This document shows, piece by piece, positions 16,595 to 24,703 of a stretch of DNA of 64,000 nucleotides. The stretch comes from CAYPKW01 sp964411425 (lineage in GTDB: Bacteria > Pseudomonadota > Alphaproteobacteria > Dongiales > Dongiaceae), in assembly GCA_964411425.1 (NCBI GenBank), contig CAYPKW010000004.1, positions 1 to 64,000 of the forward strand, written 5' to 3'. Positions within the stretch are counted from its first letter, which is position 1. The number at the start of each line of letters is the position of its first letter. The notes under the pieces were generated by a model. It saw nothing but the letters and a program-made list of their open reading frames with translations, was not told the DNA's origin and searched no databases. The translations under genes were made by a program, and so were the position numbers.

Positions 16595-17389
16595 TCACGC
16601 CAGCAACACTTGGCTTACGAATTTGACCCCTGGATAGGCGAGGGTGAGCAGCAGATAAGCCAGCAGCACCAGCCGGGCCGCGCGTCGGCCGCCGAGCCCG
16701 AAGCGGTAATGGACCGCCAGCAGCGCAAGGATGGTGGCGAAGGCCGCCAGCGATAGGACGGTCTTGTGCTCGAACTGGAGCAGCCGGCCGCTCGCAAGGT
16801 ACTCCGTCGCGCTGCCCGTCAACATGCCGGCGCCGAGAACCACCGCCGAGCCGATGAGCAGTCGTAGCTGGAGCGCCTCGGCGTCGGCGGCCGACGGCAG
16901 CGCCCGCAGCAAGGCGCCCGGCGGCCGGCGGGTCTTCAAGGCACTCTCCTGGAGAAATACAGCCAGCCCGGCCACGGCGGCCAAAGTGAGCAGGCCGTAA
17001 GTCGCGATCGAAATCGCCGCATGGGCGCCCGACCAGCCGCTCGACAGATCCGGCGACGGCGATGGCGGCGCCAATCGCGCGAGCATAGCCGCGATGCCGA
17101 CGAGGGTCAGATAGGACGACAGCAAGGGCGCCAGACGCCACGCCTCGCGCAGGGTGAAAGCGAGGCACGCGAACAGGATCAGGCTCGCGGCCACGCCCAG
17201 CCACAACGCCGTCGACAGGTCCGCCAGCCGCCCCCAGCCGACTTGCGCTACGGCGAAAGCCAGCGTCCCTGCGACCGCCGCCGCCAGCGCCGCGACGAAC
17301 GTTCCATCGACGCCGCGCGGCCGGAGCAGCACGACGAGCCCCGGCGGCACTACCGCCAGCACCGCCGCCAGGCCGAAGACAGTCTCCAT
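16595..17389 (-). CDS. CcsA/YpjD-like cytochrome c assembly family membrane protein
   Basis: Encodes 264 residues that are almost wholly hydrophobic, with about eight transmembrane helices. GWSGAHAAISIATYGLLTL and LLQFEHKTVLSLAAF carry the conserved histidines of the YpjD/CcsA-like subgroup (cytochrome C assembly domain), in which heme is handled at the membrane. The WGxxWxWD heme-binding motif of CcmC/CcmF is not present. The length fits the short YpjD type. The function in this subgroup is poorly defined. It is divergent from ispDF with a 73-base spacer, and lies upstream of dusB on the same strand. Confidence 0.75.
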   Translation of the reverse strand: METVFGLAAVLAVVPPGLVVLLRPRGVDGTFVAALAAAVAGTLAFAVAQVGWGRLADLSTALWLGVAASLILFACLAFTLREAWRLAPLLSSYLTLVGIAAMLARLAPPSPSPDLSSGWSGAHAAISIATYGLLTLAAVAGLAVFLQESALKTRRPPGALLRALPSAADAEALQLRLLIGSAVVLGAGMLTGSATEYLASGRLLQFEHKTVLSLAAFATILALLAVHYRFGLGGRRAARLVLLAYLLLTLAYPGVKFVSQVLLA

Positions 17390-17462
17390 GGGCGGCGACT
17401 ATAGCGCGGCTGTGCCCGGCGCGGCTTGGCAAATCCGGCAACGGCCGTTAGCCTCGCGTACC

Positions 17463-18644
17463 ATGACGACGCCAGAGACCATCGCCCTGGTCGTGGCAGC
17501 CGGCCGGGGCGGACGCCTCGGGGGCCTGCCGAAGCAGTATCGCGAACTGTCCGGCAAGCCCGTGCTGCGCCATTGCCTCGACACCCTTGCGCGCCACCCG
17601 GCCATCGGCGCGGTCCGGGCGGTGATCCATCCGGATCACCGCGTGTTTTACGACAGCGCGGCGTCGGGCCTCGACCTTCTGCCGCCAGTCGCGGGCGGAG
17701 CGACGCGGCAGCGTTCCGCGCTCAATGGCCTGGAAAGCTTGGCCGAGATCGGCCCCTCCCGCGTGCTGATCCACGACGCGGCGCGGCCGCTGGTGGACGC
17801 GCCGCTGATCGATCGGCTCATTGCCGCGCTGGACGACGCTCCGGGCGCGGTGGCGGCGCTACCGCTGACCGACACCGTCAAACGCGCCGGCGATGGCCCG
17901 GGACCGCGTGTCGCCGGCACCGTGGATCGTGCCGGCCTGTGGCGGGCGCAGACGCCCCAGGCGTTCCGTTACCTCGCCATCCTCGACGCTCATCGCGCCG
18001 CCGCCGGACGCGACTTGACCGACGACGCGGCGGTGGCGGAGGCCGCCGGCCTCGAGGTGGTGTTGGTCATGGGAAGCGACGACAATCTCAAGATCACGAC
18101 CGAGCCGGATCTGGCCCGCGCCGAACGTCTCATTCAAGGACGGGCCGGCGACGAATGGCGCACCGGGAGCGGCATCGATGTGCATGCCTTCGTGGCGGGC
18201 GACGCCGTGGTGCTGTGCGGCGTGCGCGTGCCCCACGACCGGGCGCTCGCCGGCCACTCCGATGCCGATGCCGGGCTGCACGCGATCACCGACGCGATCC
18301 TGGGCGCCATCGGCGCCGGCGACATCGGCAGCCACTTCCCGCCCGGCGACGAGCGCTGGCGCGGCGCCGATTCCGCGCAGTTCCTCGCCCATGCGGCGTC
18401 GTTGGTGGCGGCGCGCGGCGGGCGTATCGTTCATGTCGACGTGACGCTCGTTTGCGAGCGGCCGAAGATCGCCCCTCACCGCGCCGCCATGACGGCGCGC
18501 ATCGCGCAGATTCTGGGCCTTTCGAGCGACCGGGTGAGCGTCAAGGCGACAACGACCGAGGGGCTGGGGTTCGCAGGCCGCGGCGAAGGCATCGTGGCGC
18601 AGGCGGTCGCCACCGTGGCGCTGGCTGCCGGCGGGGGCCGGTGA
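17463..18644 (+). CDS. ispDF: Bifunctional IspD/IspF isoprenoid enzyme
   Basis: Encodes 393 residues. The N-terminal IspD domain (about 1-225) makes CDP-methylerythritol and has VVAAGRGGRLGGLPKQYREL-type CTP binding and IHDAARPLVDAPLID. The C-terminal IspF domain (about 235-393) makes the cyclic diphosphate and has GSGIDVHAF, ALAGHSDADAGLHAITDAIL with metal-binding His and Asp, and GDIGSHFP. The fusion is common in alphaproteobacteria and shows that the MEP pathway is used. The start at 17463 is the first ATG of the conserved domain. cinA follows after one base. Confidence 0.96.
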   Translation: MTTPETIALVVAAGRGGRLGGLPKQYRELSGKPVLRHCLDTLARHPAIGAVRAVIHPDHRVFYDSAASGLDLLPPVAGGATRQRSALNGLESLAEIGPSRVLIHDAARPLVDAPLIDRLIAALDDAPGAVAALPLTDTVKRAGDGPGPRVAGTVDRAGLWRAQTPQAFRYLAILDAHRAAAGRDLTDDAAVAEAAGLEVVLVMGSDDNLKITTEPDLARAERLIQGRAGDEWRTGSGIDVHAFVAGDAVVLCGVRVPHDRALAGHSDADAGLHAITDAILGAIGAGDIGSHFPPGDERWRGADSAQFLAHAASLVAARGGRIVHVDVTLVCERPKIAPHRAAMTARIAQILGLSSDRVSVKATTTEGLGFAGRGEGIVAQAVATVALAAGGGR

Positions 18645-18645
18645 C

Positions 18646-19137
18646 ATGGAGTTCGAAGCCGCGCTCACTGAGACCGCGGCGGCCCTGCTCGCCCTCTATC
18701 GCAAGGCCGGCCTCACGCTTGCCACCGCCGAATCCTGCACCGGCGGGCTGATCGCCGCCTGCCTCACAGAGATTCCGGGTTCCTCCGACGTGCTCGAGCG
18801 CGGCTTCGTGACCTACTCCAACGCGGCCAAGACTGAGTTGCTCGGGGTCGGCGCCGACATGATCAGGAAGCACGGGGCGGTCAGCGCCCAGGTGGCCCGC
18901 GCCATGGCCGAGGGCGCCCTCGCCCATTGTCCGGCGAGCGTCGCCATAGCCGTCACCGGCATAGCCGGGCCAGGCGGCGCCACGCCGGGCAAGCTGGTGG
19001 GCCTCGTCTATCTCGCCTGCCACCGGCGCGGGCGCGAGATTTCGGTCGAGCGGCACGGTTTCGCCGGCAACCGCCGCGCGGTGCGCCTTGCCTCGGTCGC
19101 CGCCGCCTTCGAGCTGCTGCGCCGGCAGGCCGAGTGA
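18646..19137 (+). CDS. cinA: CinA-family nicotinamide-nucleotide amidohydrolase
   Basis: Encodes 163 residues, the length of the stand-alone PncC/CinA C-terminal domain that deamidates nicotinamide mononucleotide for NAD recycling. The catalytic serine region TAESCTGGLIAACLTEIPGS, FVTYSNAAKTELLGV and AVTGIAGPGGATPGKLVGLV are intact. The N-terminal COG1058 domain of longer CinA proteins is absent. It starts one base after ispDF, and the ispDF-cinA order is conserved. The DUF429 gene starts 4 bases after it, so all three are probably co-transcribed. Confidence 0.93.
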   Translation: MEFEAALTETAAALLALYRKAGLTLATAESCTGGLIAACLTEIPGSSDVLERGFVTYSNAAKTELLGVGADMIRKHGAVSAQVARAMAEGALAHCPASVAIAVTGIAGPGGATPGKLVGLVYLACHRRGREISVERHGFAGNRRAVRLASVAAAFELLRRQAE

Positions 19138-19141
19138 ACTC

Positions 19142-19948
19142 ATGCGCCAGCGCGTCTTGGGCATCGACTTCAGCGGCGCCGAAGAAGCGGGCAAGGCGAT
19201 CTGGATCGCGGAAGGCCGGATCGAGAACGGCCGCCTTCGGATCGCCGACTGCCGATCGGCGGCGTCCCGATTCGGCTACGCCGAGCGCGAGCACTGTCTC
19301 GCCGCACTCGTTGAGTTGGTCGCCGCTGGGCACGACGCGGTCTTCGGCTTCGATTTTCCTTTCGGGCTGCCGGGCGATCTCTTTCCGGAGGCGAGTTGGT
19401 CGGAGTTCGTGCCGGCCTTCGTGCACCGGTACGACGGCCCCGAGGCATTCCGCGACGACTGCCGCCGGCGTACCGGCGGCAAGGAACCGAAGCGCGCCAC
19501 CGACCTTGTCGCGAAAACCCCATGGGCGGCGTTCAACCTGAAGCTCTACCGGCAGACCTACTATGGCATTGCACGGCTGCTTTATCCGCTGGTGCGCGAT
19601 GGTGCGGCGGCAGTCTTGCCGATGCAACGCCCATCGGCCCGGCGGCCTTGGCTGATCGAGACCTGCCCTGCGTCGCTGCTCCAGCGCGAGAATCTCTATG
19701 TCCCGTACAAGGGCGGCGAGCCGGGACGGCGCGCCGCTCGAAACCGCATCCTGCGAAGCTTGACGGCGCGCGGGCTGTTGGCTCCACTGCCGCGTAACCT
19801 ACGGCGCGCCGCGATCGAGAACAAAGCTGGCGACGCCCTCGATGCCATGATCGCCGCGGTGGCGGCGCATCGCGCGCTGCATGAACCGGGGGCGCTCGCC
19901 CGTTCGCGCGGCACGGTCGAGGCGCGCGAGGGCCGGGTATACTATTGA
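19142..19948 (+). CDS. DUF429 family protein
   Basis: Encodes 268 residues. The start MRQRVLGIDFSGAEEAGKAI and later VFGFDFPFGLP, LIETCPASLL and AGDALDAMIAAVAAHRAL are the hallmarks of DUF429, a family with an RNase H-like fold whose biochemical role is not established. Acidic residues in GIDFSG, FDFP and the GDALDA motif could form an active site. It is the last gene of the ispDF-cinA unit. The 247 bases after it hold no clear gene but do contain the ratA-end duplicate. Confidence 0.8.
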   Translation: MRQRVLGIDFSGAEEAGKAIWIAEGRIENGRLRIADCRSAASRFGYAEREHCLAALVELVAAGHDAVFGFDFPFGLPGDLFPEASWSEFVPAFVHRYDGPEAFRDDCRRRTGGKEPKRATDLVAKTPWAAFNLKLYRQTYYGIARLLYPLVRDGAAAVLPMQRPSARRPWLIETCPASLLQRENLYVPYKGGEPGRRAARNRILRSLTARGLLAPLPRNLRRAAIENKAGDALDAMIAAVAAHRALHEPGALARSRGTVEAREGRVYY

Positions 19949-20051
19949 TGCGCAGGACATAAGCCGCCGAGATTGCCGTCGAGGCGCGGCCGTTGTCAAG
20001 AGTTCTTTCCTATGCCGCCGAAGGCTCCTCCAAGCTGCGGCCGGCATCCCC

Positions 20052-20094
20052 CTACCCGTCAGCTTCGCCGCCCTCGTCTTGAAGGCGTGCACCA
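20052..20094 (-). repeat. Duplicated 3' end of ratA (left copy, att-like)
   Basis: Forty-three bases here repeat the last 44 bases of the ratA gene (20648-20691), including its stop codon, in the same orientation. There is one single-base gap (after CTACCCGT) and one T/C mismatch. Read on the reverse strand this copy ends in VHAFKTRAAKLTG, against VHAFETRAAKLYG in ratA. The copies bracket the hicBA genes, as attachment-site duplications bracket elements inserted at gene ends. No integrase is present. Confidence 0.75.
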
Positions 20095-20195
20095 AACATT
20101 TGACGGCGACCGAAGCGTGTGCCTGGAAGCGATTGACGCTGTGGCTCCGGGGCAAGAAGATACCGTCGTAAGCGCGAGATGCGGAAGGACGGTTC

Positions 20196-20396
20196 ATGAA
20201 AATCAAGATCGTCGTCCACGAGGCCGAAGAAGGTGGGTTCTGGGCGGAAGTCCCGGCCCTTCCGGGCTGTGCCAGTCAAGGCGAGACAATGGACGAACTG
20301 ATGCAAAACATCCGCGAAGCCATCGAAGGCTGGCTCCGCGCCGAACATCCCCGCGGCGGCGAGGCGGGCGGGCGGACCTTGGAAATCGCGGTTTGA
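20196..20396 (+). CDS. hicB: HicB family antitoxin
   Basis: Encodes 66 residues. HicB neutralises HicA and often represses their operon. The sequence MKIKIVVHEAEEGGFWAEVP, LPGCASQGETMDELMQNIREA and EAIEGWL is the partly RNase H-like HicB fold in its short form, without an obvious C-terminal DNA-binding domain. The order is antitoxin first, toxin second, with a 4-base overlap, so translation is coupled. The pair lies between two copies of the ratA 3' end, which suggests acquisition as a cassette. Confidence 0.9.
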   Translation: MKIKIVVHEAEEGGFWAEVPALPGCASQGETMDELMQNIREAIEGWLRAEHPRGGEAGGRTLEIAV

Positions 20397-20605
20397 AACC
20401 GCTTTCCGGCAAGGAGCTGGCGCGCCTCCTGCAGAGACGCGAGTGGACCCTGCTGCGTGTTCAGGGGAGCCATCACATTTACGGCAAGGCAGGCATACGC
20501 GTTCGGATTTCAGTTCCAGTCCACGGGAATCATCCCCTCAAGGCCGGCCTGCAGCGCCACTTGATGAAACTCGCCGGTCTCGATCGTGACAGTGACCGCG
20601 GATGA
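20393..20605 (+). CDS. hicA: HicA family mRNA interferase toxin
   Basis: Encodes 70 residues from a TTG start overlapping the hicB stop (TTGA). HicA is a double-stranded-RNA-binding-like ribonuclease that cleaves mRNA. MKPLSGKELARLLQRREWTL, RVQGSHHIY with the catalytic histidine at about 27, and VPVHGNHPLKAGLQRHLMKLAGL match the family over the full length. The frame is intact and the key His is present, so the toxin looks functional. The use of TTG would lower toxin output relative to the antitoxin. Confidence 0.9.
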   Translation: MKPLSGKELARLLQRREWTLLRVQGSHHIYGKAGIRVRISVPVHGNHPLKAGLQRHLMKLAGLDRDSDRG

Positions 20606-20647
20606 GGTAGACGCCCACCGGCGGGGCAACGTTCCTCCCCGCCCCTA

Positions 20648-20691
20648 CTACCCGTACAGCTTCGCCGCCCTCGTCTCGAAGGCGTGCACCA
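20648..20691 (-). repeat. 3' end of ratA (right copy, att-like direct repeat)
   Basis: These are the last 44 bases of the intact ratA gene, from its TAG stop at 20650-20648. They are repeated at 20052-20094. The unit from one copy to the next is 596 bases and contains only hicBA and short flanks. Confidence 0.75.
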
Positions 20692-21082
20692 TGCGGCGCA
20701 CGGCCTCGTGGAACAGGAGGCCGATGAGGCGCGCCAAAAGCGGCGAGCGGAACTCGAACTCAACGTAGAAGTCGACGTGACAGCTTCCATCTGGCCGTGG
20801 CTCGAAGACCCAGTGGTTGCGAAGGTACTTGAATGGCCCTTCGGCGTAGACGACGTCGATGCGGTGGCGCCCCCGGTCGAGCTCGACCCGGCTGGTGAAA
20901 TTCTCGCGGAACATCTTGAAGCCGATGACGAGGTCGGCGTGGAGCGTGTTGCCCTCGCGCCGGCGGATGCGCGCCGCCCGGCACCAAGGCAGGAACTCGG
21001 GATAGCGTTCGATGTCGGCGACCAGGTCGAAGAGCTGGTCGGGGCTGTAGGGCAGCACGCGCTGTTCGGCGTGGACGGGCAT
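20648..21082 (-). CDS. RatA/COQ10-type START domain protein
   Basis: Encodes 144 residues of the SRPBCC (START-like) fold: YSPDQLFDLVADIERYPEFL, PWCRAARI, LVIGFKMFRENFTSRVEL, then VDFYVEFEFRSPLLARLIG and a final RMVHAFETRAAKLYG. Eukaryotic COQ10 homologues bind ubiquinone, while E. coli RatA was described as a ribosome association toxin, so the annotation is ambiguous; quinone binding is the likelier role in an alphaproteobacterium. It follows lipA by 22 bases in the pdh-lpd-lipA run. Its 3' end is the apparent insertion point of the hicBA cassette but the reading frame is complete. Confidence 0.85.
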   Translation of the reverse strand: MPVHAEQRVLPYSPDQLFDLVADIERYPEFLPWCRAARIRRREGNTLHADLVIGFKMFRENFTSRVELDRGRHRIDVVYAEGPFKYLRNHWVFEPRPDGSCHVDFYVEFEFRSPLLARLIGLLFHEAVRRMVHAFETRAAKLYG

Positions 21083-21104
21083 CGGGTCGCCGGCGACAGC
21101 CGGT

Positions 21105-22031
21105 CTACGGCCGATCCGGGAGCGAACCGCGCGCCGCGCGCAGCCGCGCGAAATCGTCCCCGGCGTGATACGAGGACCGCGTCAGGGGCGACGCCGACAC
21201 CATGAGGAACCCCTTGCCGTGGGCGATCCGCCGGTAGGCCTCGAATTCCTCGGGCGGAACAAACCGGTCGACCGGCGCGTGCTTCGGCGTCGGTTGCAGG
21301 TACTGCCCGATGGTGAGGAAGTCCACCTCGGCCTCGCGCAGGTCGTCCATGGCCTGATGGATTTCGATAGTCTGCTCGCCCAGCCCGACCATCATGCCCG
21401 ACTTGGTGAACATCAAGGGGTCGAGCTGCTTGACGCGGGCGAGCAAACTCAGGCTCGCGAAATAGCGCGCGCCGGGCCGGATCGTCGGGTAGAGCCGCGG
21501 CACGGTCTCGAGATTGTGGTTGTAGACGTCCGGCCGCGCCTCCACCACGGTCTCGATCGCCCCCCGTTTGCGCAGGAAATCGGGCGTTAGCACCTCGATG
21601 GTGGTGGCGGGTGCCGCGGCGCGCACGCGCCGGATCACATCGGCGAAATGTCCTGCCCCGCCGTCGTCGAGGTCGTCGCGATCGACGGAGGTGACGACCA
21701 CGTGCGACAGCCCCAACTCGGCCACGGCCTCCGCCACATGCGCCGGCTCGTGCGCATCCAGGCGGTCGGGCCTGCCGGTGGCGACGTTGCAAAAGGCGCA
21801 GGCGCGGGTGCAGACGGCGCCCAGGATCATCACCGTGGCGTGCTTCTGCGCCCAGCACTCGCCGATGTTGGGGCAGGCCGCCTCCTCGCAGACGGTGTTG
21901 AGGCGCAACCGGCGCATGAGCGCCCGCGTCTCGTGGTACTCGCGCGACACCGGCGCCTTGACCCGTATCCAGGGCGGCTTCGGCGGGCTGGGCGCGTCGG
22001 GCCGGCGCGCCTTCTCGGGGTGCCGGATCAT
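21105..22031 (-). CDS. lipA: Lipoyl synthase
   Basis: Encodes 308 residues. LipA inserts two sulfurs into octanoyl groups on lipoyl domains using SAM and iron-sulfur clusters. The auxiliary-cluster cysteines (CEEAACPNIGEC) and radical-SAM cysteines (CTRACAFC) are both present, and the C-terminal serine ligand lies in TRSSYHAGD. The start at 22031 (MIRHPEKARRPD) is chosen over the longer frame because the lpd stop lies just beyond. Its position after lpd and pdhC links it to lipoylation of the E2 enzyme encoded next door. Confidence 0.96.
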   Translation of the reverse strand: MIRHPEKARRPDAPSPPKPPWIRVKAPVSREYHETRALMRRLRLNTVCEEAACPNIGECWAQKHATVMILGAVCTRACAFCNVATGRPDRLDAHEPAHVAEAVAELGLSHVVVTSVDRDDLDDGGAGHFADVIRRVRAAAPATTIEVLTPDFLRKRGAIETVVEARPDVYNHNLETVPRLYPTIRPGARYFASLSLLARVKQLDPLMFTKSGMMVGLGEQTIEIHQAMDDLREAEVDFLTIGQYLQPTPKHAPVDRFVPPEEFEAYRRIAHGKGFLMVSASPLTRSSYHAGDDFARLRAARGSLPDRP

Positions 22032-22044
22032 GCTCGCCACATCG

Positions 22045-23445
22045 CTAGAAGTGGATCGCCCGCCCGTAGGCGTCAAGCACCGCCTCGTGCATCGTCTCCG
22101 AGATGGTCGGGTGCGGGAAGACGGTGCGGATCAGGTCGGCCTCGGTCGATTCGAGCGTGCGTGCCACGGCGAAGCCCTGGATCAACTCGGTCACCTCGGC
22201 GCCCACCATGTGGGCGCCCAAGAGCTCGCCGGTCTTGGCGTCGAATACGGTCTTCACCATGCCCTCGGGCTCGCCCAGCGCGATCGCCTTCCCGTTGGCG
22301 ATGAAGGGAAAGCGCCCGATCTTGACCTGGCGTCCCGCCGCCTTGGCGGCGGCCTCGGTGAGGCCCACGCTCGCCACCTGCGGCCGGCAATAGGTGCAGC
22401 CGGGAATGTTGCCGGCGTCGAGCGGATGCACGCCCTCGATTCCGGCGATGCGCTCCACCGCCACCACCCCTTCGTGGCTCGCCTTGTGGGCGAGCCAGGG
22501 CGGCCCCACCAGGTCGCCGATGGCATGGACCCCGGGTTCGCCGGTGGCGCTCCATCGATCCACGACGACATGGGTCTTCTCGACTTTGATTTTCCTGCCT
22601 TCGAGCCCGATGTTCTCTGTGTTTCCGACGATCCCGATGGCGAGAATCACCCGCTCGACGGCGAGCTCGCTCGTCTTGCCCGCGGTTTCGACGGTCGCCA
22701 TCACCGCATCGCCCGACTTCTTGAGCGCCTTGACCGTTCCGCCGGTCAGGATCTTCATGCCTTGCTTCTCGAGCGCCCTGCGGGCGAAGGCGGAGACTTC
22801 CGCGTCCTCCACCGGCAGGATGCGGTCGAGGATTTCCACCACCGTCACCTCCGCTCCGAGATCGCGGTAGAAGGACGCGAACTCCATACCGATCGCGCCG
22901 CTGCCGACGACGAGCAGCGATTTGGGCATGGTGTCGGGGACCATCGCCTCCTTGTAGGTCCACACCAGCTTGCCGTCCGGCTCGAGCCCAGGCAGCGTGC
23001 GGGCGCGCGCGCCGGTGGCGAGGATGATGTTCTTGGCGCCGAGCTCCGCCGCTGGCTTGCCGTCCTTCTCGACGCTGACCTTGCCGGGACCGTCGAGGCG
23101 GGCGTGACCGTCGAACACGGTTACCTTGTTCTTCTTCAGCAGATGCTTGACCCCGGCGGCAAGCTGCCCCGCCACCTGGCGGCTGCGCTTGACGATGCGG
23201 GCGAGGTCGAAGGAAACGTCCTTGGCGCTGAAGCCGTAGGCGTCGAGGTGGTGAAGTAGATGATTGATCTCCGAGGCGCGCAGCAGCGCCTTCGTGGGGA
23301 TGCAGCCCCAGTTGAGGCAGATGCCGCCCAAGTGCTCGCGCTCGACGAGCGCGGTCTTGAGGCCGAGCTGGGCGGCCCTTATTGCCGCGACGTAGCCGCC
23401 CGGCCCGCCGCCGATGACGATGAGGTCGAAAGTTGCGTCGGGCAT
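22045..23445 (-). CDS. lpdA: Dihydrolipoyl dehydrogenase (E3)
   Basis: Encodes 466 residues. This flavoprotein reoxidises the dihydrolipoyl group of pyruvate dehydrogenase. FAD binding GGGPGGYVAAIRAAQLG, redox disulfide GICLNWGCIPTKALL (Cys-x4-Cys), NAD-binding VVGSGAIGMEFASFYRDLGA and the catalytic His-Glu in HPTISETMHEAVL are all seen. ATG 23445 follows AGGAGA at good spacing. It lies 8 bases after pdhC, so it is the dedicated E3 of this cluster. Confidence 0.96.
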   Translation of the reverse strand: MPDATFDLIVIGGGPGGYVAAIRAAQLGLKTALVEREHLGGICLNWGCIPTKALLRASEINHLLHHLDAYGFSAKDVSFDLARIVKRSRQVAGQLAAGVKHLLKKNKVTVFDGHARLDGPGKVSVEKDGKPAAELGAKNIILATGARARTLPGLEPDGKLVWTYKEAMVPDTMPKSLLVVGSGAIGMEFASFYRDLGAEVTVVEILDRILPVEDAEVSAFARRALEKQGMKILTGGTVKALKKSGDAVMATVETAGKTSELAVERVILAIGIVGNTENIGLEGRKIKVEKTHVVVDRWSATGEPGVHAIGDLVGPPWLAHKASHEGVVAVERIAGIEGVHPLDAGNIPGCTYCRPQVASVGLTEAAAKAAGRQVKIGRFPFIANGKAIALGEPEGMVKTVFDAKTGELLGAHMVGAEVTELIQGFAVARTLESTEADLIRTVFPHPTISETMHEAVLDAYGRAIHF

Positions 23446-23453
23446 CGCTTCTC

Positions 23454-24692
23454 CTAGAGCAGCAATCTCAGCGGGCTTTCGATGAGCCTCTTGAACGCGG
23501 CCAGGAACTCCGAAGCGATCACGCCGTCGATGACGCGGTGGTCGACCGAGAGCGTGCAGGTCATCAGCGTCGCGACCGCGAGCGCGCCCTTCTCGACCAC
23601 CGCGCGCTGCTCGCCTGCGCCCAGCGCCAATATCGCGCCCTGCGGCGGGTTGATGATGGCGGTAAACTCCCTGATGCCGTACATGCCGAGATTGGAGACG
23701 CTGAAGGTGCCTCCCTGGAACTCCTCGGGTCGAAGCTTTCCCTCGCGGGCTCGCGCCGCCAGGTCCTTCATCTCCGCCGAGATCGCGGCGAGGTTCTTCG
23801 CCTCGGCGTTGCGTATGATGGGCGTGATGAGGCCGCCGGGTATCGCCACCGCCACCGAGATGTCGGCGGACCGGTAGAGCCGTGTCGCGGTTTCGGTCCA
23901 CGAGGCGTTCGCCGCCGGCACCTCGATCAGCGCCAGCGCCGCCGCCCTGATGACGAAGTCGTTCACCGACAGCTTTTTGTCTGCGCTGTCGTTGATCTCC
24001 TTGCGTAGGGCTAGCAGCCGGTCGATGCGGCACTCGACGGTCAGGTAGAAATGCGGCTGTTCGCGTTTCGCCTCGGCGAGGCGGCGGGCGGTGATCTTGC
24101 GCACATTGCTGTGCGGCTGCTCGACGAACGGGGGCAGCCCGAACGCCGGCGCGGCGGCGGGCCCGGGGGCGCTCGGCCGAGGAGCGCCCGCGGGCGCTTT
24201 CTGCGCCGCCTCGATGTCCGCCTTGACTACGCGGCCGTTGGGGCCGCTGCCTGCGATGCGCGCAAGATCGAGGCCCGATTGGGTGGCCAGGCGCCGCGCG
24301 AGGGGGCTCGCCTTGACGCGGCCGCCGGGTGCCGAGGATGCCGGCGCCACTGCCGGCGATGATGCGGCCGGCGGCGGCGGCGCGGGCGCGGCGGGAGCAG
24401 CCTTCGGGACGGGCGCGGAAGCAATCCGACCGAGCGCCGAGGCGTCCTCGCCCTCCTCAAGCAGCACGCCGATGACTTCGTTGACCTTGACGCCCTGGCT
24501 GCCGGCCGGCACCAGGATCTTGCCGAGCTTGCCTTCGTCCACCGCCTCCACTTCCATCGTCGCCTTGTCGGTCTCGATCTCGGCGATCGCGTCGCCGGGC
24601 TTCACGGCCTCGCCTTCCGCCTTGAGCCACTTGGCGAGATTGCCTTCCGTCATGGTGGGGGAAAGCGCCGGCATCAGGATGTTGATCGGCAT
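23454..24692 (-). CDS. pdhC: Pyruvate dehydrogenase E2, dihydrolipoyl acetyltransferase
   Basis: Encodes 412 residues. One N-terminal lipoyl domain (about 1-80) has the modified lysine in ETDKATMEVEA. A Pro/Ala linker leads to the E3-binding domain (VKASPLARRLATQSGLDL, GSGPNGRVVKADIE). The catalytic acyltransferase core ends with the active-site DHRVIDG. It transfers acetyl groups to CoA as the core of the pyruvate dehydrogenase complex. The gene lies 11 bases downstream of pdhB. Confidence 0.95.
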   Translation of the reverse strand: MPINILMPALSPTMTEGNLAKWLKAEGEAVKPGDAIAEIETDKATMEVEAVDEGKLGKILVPAGSQGVKVNEVIGVLLEEGEDASALGRIASAPVPKAAPAAPAPPPPAASSPAVAPASSAPGGRVKASPLARRLATQSGLDLARIAGSGPNGRVVKADIEAAQKAPAGAPRPSAPGPAAAPAFGLPPFVEQPHSNVRKITARRLAEAKREQPHFYLTVECRIDRLLALRKEINDSADKKLSVNDFVIRAAALALIEVPAANASWTETATRLYRSADISVAVAIPGGLITPIIRNAEAKNLAAISAEMKDLAARAREGKLRPEEFQGGTFSVSNLGMYGIREFTAIINPPQGAILALGAGEQRAVVEKGALAVATLMTCTLSVDHRVIDGVIASEFLAAFKRLIESPLRLLL

Positions 24693-24703
24693 GGCGGGCC
24701 CCG

